From: Planctomycetota bacterium
GTDB lineage: Bacteria > Planctomycetota > Planctomycetia > Pirellulales > Pirellulaceae
Reading direction: 5' to 3'
Assembly: GCA_024277285.1 (NCBI GenBank)
Contig: JAJRVM010000163.1
Coordinates: 1-64,000 of the forward strand
DNA length: 64,000 bases
The notes beneath the pieces are model-generated. The model ran no database searches, was not told the origin of the DNA, and saw nothing but the letters and a program-made list of their open reading frames with translations. Each line of letters begins with the position of its first letter. Position 1 is the stretch's first letter. The translations under genes were made by a program, and so were the position numbers. Below, piece by piece: positions 56,817 through 64,000 of the stretch.

Positions 56817-57020
56817 CTAGAGGGGATCGACTGCCTGAGGATCGGCCGCGCGCGTCTCGCGTCCCATCCAAAACGGCGTTGCCACGAACCACGCGATGGC
56901 GGCGGCCAGCATCGTCCACTTGCAGGAATCCAGCGAAATAAGGTTGAACAGATACAGCACACTCGGCAGAATCGTCCCAATGATGGCGATCCAGGAGACT
57001 GCTTGAAGTAACGTTCTCAT
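56817..57020 (-). CDS. Small membrane protein paired with the NCS1-type transporter
   Basis: The 67-residue frame starts at 57020, 16 bases after the transporter's stop. It has two hydrophobic segments (VSWIAIIGTILPSVLYLF and WTMLAAAIAWFVATPFWM) and a short acidic tail. Small two-helix membrane proteins often accompany transporters. No family was recognised. Confidence 0.65.
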   Translation of the reverse strand: MRTLLQAVSWIAIIGTILPSVLYLFNLISLDSCKWTMLAAAIAWFVATPFWMGRETRAADPQAVDPL

Positions 57021-57036
57021 CGTCGATCCGACCCGT

Positions 57037-58680
57037 CTATTCGGTCGCTCCCTTATCGATTTTCTGTTGGTAGAGTGCGCTAAGGGCGACATACAGCACG
57101 GCCGCCACAAACCAGCCAGGTAGACTGACGAAGAAAATCTCAATTCCCTTGAAACTCTCCGGCAACAGATTGATACCTCGGTCCGCCAAGAATGTCTGGA
57201 TCGATGTGTACTTCACCAGGAACGTGCACAACCCCAACGTCAAGAACCATGTCAAACCGGCCGCCCAATTGAACGTTTTGCGACTCACGGCCGCATATCG
57301 ACTTTGCAACCCGAACTTACGAATGAGCCAGAAGTCCACAAATACGACGGCACCCATCGGCATCAGGACCATGCCGTAGATCGCCACGAACCCCAACAGT
57401 TTCATGGCAATGCCCGGGAACAATCCAGCAATTGTCGCTAGCCCTCCCGTCAGTAAAGTCACAAGGAACCGCGACGCCCCCGGCACAACGGCCTGGAATG
57501 CCAGACCAGCACGGTAGATTGTCGGATTTGCCGTGGTCCACCCCGCAATCACGACACATAACAACCCGGCGATGCCGCATGCGTTATACGCCAAGTCACC
57601 TGGCAACGGCGTCGGCACACTGACGCGTTTGTCCTCCGCGGCAAGCTTCCCTTCCTGGACCAACTTCTCTTCCGCCTGCATCGCTTCTCGTATTAGCTCA
57701 GACGTAATCGGCGACTTGGCAAGCTCGCCCGGATCGACATCGGCATATTGCGCTGAATGTTCGACTAACAACTGGACCGTGTAAGCATCAGGACGATCCT
57801 CATGCAACTGCAAGGCGAACAACATGGAAGCCGCGATCCACGCCATGAAGTGGCCCACATACATGCCGGCTCCCGTGGCAACGGCATACTCTGACTTGCG
57901 TGCGAATCGGAACACCGTCAAGTCGGACATGCCGATGTGCATTGCCATGTTACAGAACCAGGCAAAGAACGTGACATGCCAGAAAGTGAACTTGGTCTGC
58001 CCGGGCAGCGGATCTCCACCCTTCCAAATCGCAGTCGACGCCAACTCCCATACATCGCCAGCCGACTTGATATCGGTACCCGTCGAATTCATAAACTGAC
58101 GTGCGGCGACGAAACCAAACGCGAGGAATACCAATACCATCCAAGGCGAGGCGATATTGGCGAACTTTGAAACACTCTGGTATCCAAACGCCGCCACAAT
58201 CGAAATCAATGCCCCCACCGCCAACACCGCGACCACCCATCCCATGCTACTGGGATAAATGTCGGTGAGATCAGGCATATCCACATTGAACAACACACCA
58301 ACGGCAGTGGCCGATACCGTGATCATCGCCCCCGCCAAGAAACAAAACATCACACCGTTGGCCAGATTGTAGAGCGTGACCAGCTTGCGGCCGCAAATTT
58401 GCTCCAACTGGTAATAGAGCGTCAAACGTGCCCGCGTGGCAATTGGCGCCGTCAGGAACATCCAGCTCAGCACCGCCAGCAGATTCCCCAACAACAGTCC
58501 GACAATCAGGTCATAGGCGCTCACGCCGGCGGCAATAAAGAGCGGGCCGATCATCAATTCCGTGCCGGCACAGTGCTCTCCCGCGTACATGCCGACAAAG
58601 CTCTTGAACCCTAACAAAGCACTTTGCGGAACCGGTTCGCGTTCAAACTCGCCCGTTGATTCAGTTTTCTCTTCAGCCAT
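57037..58680 (-). CDS. NCS1-type purine/cytosine permease-like transporter
   Basis: The ATG at 58680 gives 547 residues; longer in-frame starts are less likely. About twelve hydrophobic helices are visible from residue 28 (FVGMYAGEHCAGTELMIGPL onward). A hydrophilic loop lies at about 330-370. The arrangement fits the nucleobase:cation symporter-1 (CodB/Fur) superfamily; such proteins move cytosine, purines, allantoin or hydantoins with H+ or Na+. Its position directly downstream of rhaA, with the small membrane gene after it, raises the possibility of another substrate, but the sequence does not decide this. Confidence 0.85.
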   Translation of the reverse strand: MAEEKTESTGEFEREPVPQSALLGFKSFVGMYAGEHCAGTELMIGPLFIAAGVSAYDLIVGLLLGNLLAVLSWMFLTAPIATRARLTLYYQLEQICGRKLVTLYNLANGVMFCFLAGAMITVSATAVGVLFNVDMPDLTDIYPSSMGWVVAVLAVGALISIVAAFGYQSVSKFANIASPWMVLVFLAFGFVAARQFMNSTGTDIKSAGDVWELASTAIWKGGDPLPGQTKFTFWHVTFFAWFCNMAMHIGMSDLTVFRFARKSEYAVATGAGMYVGHFMAWIAASMLFALQLHEDRPDAYTVQLLVEHSAQYADVDPGELAKSPITSELIREAMQAEEKLVQEGKLAAEDKRVSVPTPLPGDLAYNACGIAGLLCVVIAGWTTANPTIYRAGLAFQAVVPGASRFLVTLLTGGLATIAGLFPGIAMKLLGFVAIYGMVLMPMGAVVFVDFWLIRKFGLQSRYAAVSRKTFNWAAGLTWFLTLGLCTFLVKYTSIQTFLADRGINLLPESFKGIEIFFVSLPGWFVAAVLYVALSALYQQKIDKGATE

Positions 58681-58866
58681 GTGTTGGTTCCATATAGTGT
58701 CGTAGCGGCGTCCAGATCGCATCTGCGAACCAAGTCGTTACCGGCGTGCTTGCCAGGAGGCCGCAGCGCGCCGCCAATAGCTCCCCATCGCACAGTGGCC
58801 AAGCAGCTTCAACTGCGGCGTTTGCAGCTACCCTGCCGCAGCTTCGCCAGCCAGAGAACGTTCCGA

Positions 58867-60165
58867 TCAGCTGCCACGTTTCGCCAGTACGTCCGTTTCG
58901 TATTGCTTCACTTTCGCAAGCCACGCGGAGCCAACGGGGATATCGTTGCGGAGACAATAGTGATCCCAAACGGCACCAAGAGGCATTGTCTTCAACTCCT
59001 CCTGCATCGCCAATCGGGAGGTAAAATCACCCTCAAGTTCAAATTGACGCATTTTTCCCGCCGGCTCCAGCAGTGCCAGCAACAGCGCCTTGACCATACA
59101 GCGAGTACCGATAACCCATGCCGCCACTCGATTGATACTGGCGTCGAAGAAATCGAGCCCCAAATGGACTCGTTTCCACCGGTCGTCGCGCACGATCTCT
59201 TGAGCGATGGCGCGCAGTTCGTCCGTCAGCGTCACCACATGGTCACTGTCCCAGCGAACGCCGCGGCTCACGTGCAACAACATCTCATCCAAGTACAGCA
59301 TCACTGACGAGATCTTGTCGGAAATGACTTCCGTGGGATGAAAGTGGCCGGCGTCCAGACAGAGAAGCTTTTTTCGGCTGATCGCATATCCCAAGTAAAA
59401 CTCATGCGAACCGACCACGTAGCTCTCAGATCCGATCCCAAACAACTTGGCTTCGACTGCATCCAAGTTGTATTCGGGGTTGAGCGTTTCAGCAAAGATC
59501 GCGTCAAGCGACTCGGCAAGCCGCGCGCGCGGCCCGTACCGGTCGACGGGCGTGTCCTTATAGCCGTCTGGAATCCAGACATTGGTGACGCAAGGCGTTT
59601 CAAGTGCCTGACCGATGGCGGCACCGATCTGCCGACAGACAACGCCATGATCAATCCAGAATTGGCGTATTTTGGGGTCCTGATGCGCCAGGGTAAAGCC
59701 GTCGGCAGCCAGCGGATGAGCGAAATAGGTGGGGTTGAAATCGATGCCGATTTTCAGTTGCCTGGCCCAATCGATCCAACTCTGAAAATGGGCAGGCAGC
59801 AGCTCGTCGCGTGCAACGCGTTCTCCCCCCGTTTCGGCATAGCTGGCATGCAGGTTCATACGATGCCGGCCAGGAATAAGGGACAATGCCACTTCAAAAT
59901 CGGCACGCAATTCGGCTGGCGTGCGTGCCCGGCCCAGATAGTTGCCGGTAACCGCTAAACCGGCCCCAAGTTCGTCGCCCGTACTCTCGAATCCGCCGAC
60001 ATCATCACCTTGCCAGCAGTGCATCGAAACCGGAATCTGTCGCAGCACATCGAGTGCCTGCTCAACGTCGACTCCAATCTCGGCATATTCCTGTTTCGCT
60101 AGTGCGTAGGCCTGTTCAATTCGTTGATTCTCGCTCGACATATCCAATTTGACTCGCTCTTGCAT
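58867..60165 (-). CDS. rhaA: L-rhamnose isomerase
   Basis: The 432-residue protein is full length. It converts L-rhamnose to L-rhamnulose in the cytoplasm. Motifs: [15 protein letters not shown] (substrate and metal region), [39 protein letters not shown], and [15 protein letters not shown] with DHVVTLTD. A second ATG eight codons on (SSENQR) is possible. The rest of the rhamnose pathway is not in the window. The NCS1-like transporter gene follows after 186 bases on the same strand. Confidence 0.95.
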   Translation of the reverse strand: MQERVKLDMSSENQRIEQAYALAKQEYAEIGVDVEQALDVLRQIPVSMHCWQGDDVGGFESTGDELGAGLAVTGNYLGRARTPAELRADFEVALSLIPGRHRMNLHASYAETGGERVARDELLPAHFQSWIDWARQLKIGIDFNPTYFAHPLAADGFTLAHQDPKIRQFWIDHGVVCRQIGAAIGQALETPCVTNVWIPDGYKDTPVDRYGPRARLAESLDAIFAETLNPEYNLDAVEAKLFGIGSESYVVGSHEFYLGYAISRKKLLCLDAGHFHPTEVISDKISSVMLYLDEMLLHVSRGVRWDSDHVVTLTDELRAIAQEIVRDDRWKRVHLGLDFFDASINRVAAWVIGTRCMVKALLLALLEPAGKMRQFELEGDFTSRLAMQEELKTMPLGAVWDHYCLRNDIPVGSAWLAKVKQYETDVLAKRGS

Positions 60166-60761
60166 TGCCCAACTTCAGCAATACCAGCCAAGCGGTATCC
60201 ACACGCGCACCAAACGGCTCGCGTGGGCAGTACCTCGGCACGCCAAGGTGGGCATTCTCGTGAAACATCTCTGTGAAAAAGCTTCATGATAGGGAAGCAG
60301 CACGAAACGGTATTCAATGCGCACCCAAAGTCCACAAGACAATACCGTACCGTCCTCGCAACAGCGAACCTACCAACTACGACGGAGAAATCAACCTGCC
60401 TTGGAGCAGGTCGCCGCCTGGTTCGATAACCAAGTCGCCGCTTGGTTCTAGAAGTTGAGGCCACTGCGACACAGCCTCTGCGCGCCCGTCGGCAGAGCAC
60501 GCAATAAAACAAAACGCGCGCACGTTCTGGGCCAAGTGATCGCTCAAGCCGAGTGGCCTCAGGCATGCCGACATTCCACAGGGGCCCGAGGCCCTACCGC
60601 ACATTAGGGGGCCCCAAGAAAGGATTCCAACACGGCACTGGCCCGTCCAAACGGGTCACTTTCACCCACCAGGAATCGCACACGGTCGGGCCGGACCAAC
60701 GGCAGCGCGCAAGGTTGCGATTCACCGTCCAGCAGGAACTTGTCGCCGCTCGTGTGCCCGC
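60166..60761. other. Spacer between rhaA and glnB
   Basis: A tandem pair of about 22 bp (GTCGCCGCCTGGTTCGATAA and variant, about 60409-60452) is the only feature seen. Several open frames cross the region but none has a credible translation. Confidence 0.45.
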
Positions 60762-61549
<788 letters not shown>

Positions 61550-64000
61550 CTAATCGTCTTTGAGTCCCAGACGCGCAAACCACTTACTCGATTTTCCCTG
61601 TTTTTCGGAACCGGCGGTCTTGGGCGTATCGGCGGATTCCTTTGGCTGGCTTCCTTCCAGCTTTCTCAATTTCTCTTCCAACTCGTTGCGTTCGCGGGCC
61701 AAGCGAGCTCGCTCCATGGAGGCTTCGATTTCAGCCTTGCGGAGTTTCTCCTGCAGCTCTTCCCTCAAATGCGTCAAGTTCTTGCGTTCTTCCTGAATCA
61801 GCTCATCCTGATCGAACACATCAGCAATCGCGGATGCTCCGACTGCGACATTTCCGATATTCTCGGCCTGCTGCTCCAGCAATTCTCGCAGTTCCGCAAT
61901 CTCTCGTTCTTTGTCTGCGACAACCTGATCGGTAATACGAATCGTCCCTTCGACTGTCAATCGGTCTTGCTCCTGCGCGGGCTCCGCCTCGTCAAAATCA
62001 GATTCCAACTGAGCAAGCAAGCGTTGTTTTTGGCTTTCCCAATCAAAACCATTCCCCACAACGACACTGGTGTCGCCGCCGCCCGCTTCTCGAGCGGCCT
62101 TCAGGTCGCTTGTAAGCCGCCGGTTTTCGACCTTTAGCTCGCGTAGATCGCTCACAGCCATTTCAAGGCGTTGTTGCAATTCCGCGTCACACTGACCATC
62201 GCCCGTCGGTATGTCGGCAAGTTCCTCGCGCAGTTGTTCGACTTGCTGCTGATGCTCGTCCCGCAACTGCTGCACCAACTGTTCATGTTGTTCGCGCAGC
62301 AGCTGGAGTTTTTCGCCATGCTGATCGCGTGTCTGAGCCAGCTCGATTTCCGCTTGCTCGCGCAGCTGGCTAAGTTGCTGTTCTTGCAATGCGCGTGACG
62401 CGTCATCACCACTCGCTGTCGCCTCGCGTGCTTCGGCGAGTTGCTGATCCCGCTCCGCCAAGACTTCTTCAAGCTCTTCGACCTTACTGCGTGCCAAGGC
62501 GATGGCTGCTCGGGCGGCGAAATCACGTTCGTCAGCTCCGGCGTGAAGTTCCGTCAATTCCGCCACGAGACGTTCGCCTTCCGACTCCGACTCTGCGCGT
62601 GCATGTTGCAGCTGCGCCAATTCCTCGCGCAGCGCCGCGGACTGATCATTCTCTTGTAGCTGGGCAACTCGTTGTTCCCAATCTCCCTGCTGCTGTTGCC
62701 AATGTACGGTTTGCTGCTCCAGTTCCGCGTGCAGCTCATCGAATTTTTCGCTCGCTTCATCACGTTGACGAGTCAGCGTTTCGACCAATTCTTCCAGCTG
62801 AGTTCGTTGCTCCCGTTGTTCTTCGAGCTCACCACGCAATCTTTCCGCACGTGTGGTAACTTCGGTCAATTGGACGGTCAGTGCAGAGTCTGCATCGGCT
62901 GCCAGTTGCAGCAGCTCGGCGCGACGTTTTTCCAGTTCGGCCGTTTGTTCAGCACGTTGCGTCCGCAACTGCTGGGCAATGTTACGGCGTTGATCACGCG
63001 TTTTCGCTTCGCGCTGCTGGAGCTGCTCCCGAGCCGCTTCCAGTTGACTCTGCTGGGCAGTCAAGTGCTCCTGCTGCTGATCCAATTCGGTCGATCGCTG
63101 TCCCAGCGCGGCTTCGATATCATCGAGTTCGCGCTGTCGCTGCTCAATTTGCAGCTGGCGTTGTTCAAGTTCTTCGCGCTGGCTCGCCGCAGCAGCCAGC
63201 TCTTCCTCGAGCGCATCGCGCCGCTGCTCGATTGCCGCTACTTCGTCATGCAATTGCGTCCAGCGGCTATCCAACTCCTCTTGTCGCTGCTGCAGCTCGA
63301 CAACGCGCTGCTCATGAGCCTCTTCGGCTTCGGCGAGCTGCTGACGCGTCTCCTCGATACTGCTCGTGCGCGTTTCCAGGTCGCCGGTCTGCTGGGCGAT
63401 CTGGTCGGCCAACTGCCCTAACTCGGCTTCACGCAGGCCGAGCGACTCCAGCTGCTCGCGGATCTCCACTTTCTGGTCTTCCAGCTCGTCACGGTCGGCG
63501 CCAAGCGTGCGTCGGTCCTGCTCAAGCCGTTCGTGTTTGCTTTCATACTCAGCGCGTTTCTCGTTAACTGCGGAACGTGCTTCAGCCAATTGCGCCGCTT
63601 CCAGCTGCAGCTGCTCGACGCGTGCCGCAATCTCGTCATCCTGAGCCGTCAGTTGCCGACACCGCTCGTCCAGTTCGTCGCGATCCCGTTCAAGCTGCTC
63701 TTCGTGCAGATGCAGCGCTTCTGCGTCCGCATCAAGCTGCGTCTGACGTTGATGAAGTTCGTCGACCATCGTCTGATGGTCAGTCAGCTGTTGGTCGGCG
63801 CACGCCTTTTGTCCTTCCAGTTCCTGGGAACGTTGCGCAAGCTCTTCCGTCTGTTCATCCAGGCTTGTCGTACGCTGCTGGAAGTCCGCTTCTTGCTGTT
63901 CCAATTCGCGTTGCCGTTCGGCGAAATCCTGCTGCTGCTGCGCAAGCTCGTCACGGCGCTGCTCCAGTTTCTGAATCTGCGACTGCAGATCACTGAGCAT
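61550..64000 (-). CDS. Long Gln/Glu-rich coiled-coil protein (start may lie outside the window)
   Basis: At least 816 residues are open, reaching the edge; an ATG at the very edge may be internal. The sequence is almost entirely heptad-type coiled coil of Gln, Glu, Leu, Arg and Ala (EELEEVLAERDQQLAEAREA is typical), with hardly any proline until the last 110 residues. The C-terminal part (about 700-816) has short linkers and ends KWFARLGLKDD. It would form an elongated rod, for example a cytoskeletal or membrane-tethering scaffold. Low complexity prevents a reliable family call. Confidence 0.8.
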   Translation of the reverse strand: MLSDLQSQIQKLEQRRDELAQQQQDFAERQRELEQQEADFQQRTTSLDEQTEELAQRSQELEGQKACADQQLTDHQTMVDELHQRQTQLDADAEALHLHEEQLERDRDELDERCRQLTAQDDEIAARVEQLQLEAAQLAEARSAVNEKRAEYESKHERLEQDRRTLGADRDELEDQKVEIREQLESLGLREAELGQLADQIAQQTGDLETRTSSIEETRQQLAEAEEAHEQRVVELQQRQEELDSRWTQLHDEVAAIEQRRDALEEELAAAASQREELEQRQLQIEQRQRELDDIEAALGQRSTELDQQQEHLTAQQSQLEAAREQLQQREAKTRDQRRNIAQQLRTQRAEQTAELEKRRAELLQLAADADSALTVQLTEVTTRAERLRGELEEQREQRTQLEELVETLTRQRDEASEKFDELHAELEQQTVHWQQQQGDWEQRVAQLQENDQSAALREELAQLQHARAESESEGERLVAELTELHAGADERDFAARAAIALARSKVEELEEVLAERDQQLAEAREATASGDDASRALQEQQLSQLREQAEIELAQTRDQHGEKLQLLREQHEQLVQQLRDEHQQQVEQLREELADIPTGDGQCDAELQQRLEMAVSDLRELKVENRRLTSDLKAAREAGGGDTSVVVGNGFDWESQKQRLLAQLESDFDEAEPAQEQDRLTVEGTIRITDQVVADKEREIAELRELLEQQAENIGNVAVGASAIADVFDQDELIQEERKNLTHLREELQEKLRKAEIEASMERARLARERNELEEKLRKLEGSQPKESADTPKTAGSEKQGKSSKWFARLGLKDD

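Overview
The window looks like chromosomal DNA of a planctomycete, probably of the Pirellulales. This is inferred from the gene families, not from a marker gene: a DUF2617 protein, a DUF2752 protein, a short HNH nuclease, secreted TPR and beta-propeller proteins, large N-terminal extensions on common enzymes, many long non-coding spacers and interspersed repeats. No rRNA, tRNA or CRISPR array was found.

Layout. (1) 0-8.2 kb, minus strand: one gene cluster encoding PspA, a tandem AAA ATPase, a 96-aa helical protein, a membrane-anchored solute-binding/OmpA fusion, an ABC permease, an ABC ATPase with an in-frame TAA, and a membrane coiled-coil protein. This looks like an envelope-stress system built on PspA (an ESCRT-III relative), an AAA motor and a peptidoglycan-tethered ABC importer. 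(2) 8.2-20.7 kb: repeat clusters, an MscS-type channel, CorA, a lipoprotein hydrolase, a secreted protein of unknown function, an exported isoaspartyl methyltransferase and an HNH nuclease. (3) 20.7-21.7 kb: a minus-strand c-di-GMP-I (GEMM) riboswitch followed by a hairpin that covers the ribosome binding site of an unrecognised 89-aa ORF. (4) 21.7-35.2 kb: an iron-type binding lipoprotein, a HExxH lipoprotein, glyA, a receiver-only response regulator, a TPR protein, DUF2752, an alpha/beta hydrolase, DUF2617, a CPBP protease and transketolase. (5) 35.5-43.3 kb: a decayed nitrilase gene broken by a five-copy 17-bp tandem repeat, then gltD, gltB and a LysR regulator. (6) 43.5-46.5 kb: a scarred accessory stretch holding repeats, a CHC2 zinc-finger remnant, a CxxCH secreted protein, a truncated DUF3604 gene and a transposase fragment. 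(7) 46.6-64 kb: an M16 peptidase, an ArsR regulator with a CVC metal site, a GDPD, a small Cys-rich membrane protein, a giant BNR/PDZ protein, rhaA with an NCS1-type transporter and a small membrane protein, glnB and the C-terminal part of a long coiled-coil protein.

Nitrogen assimilation is well represented (gltBD with a neighbouring LysR gene, and a PII protein 19 kb away). At least four genes show decay or rearrangement. Most sit beside short repeats, so the repeats appear to mark recombination points. All functional statements rest on motif recognition by eye; no database search was run.
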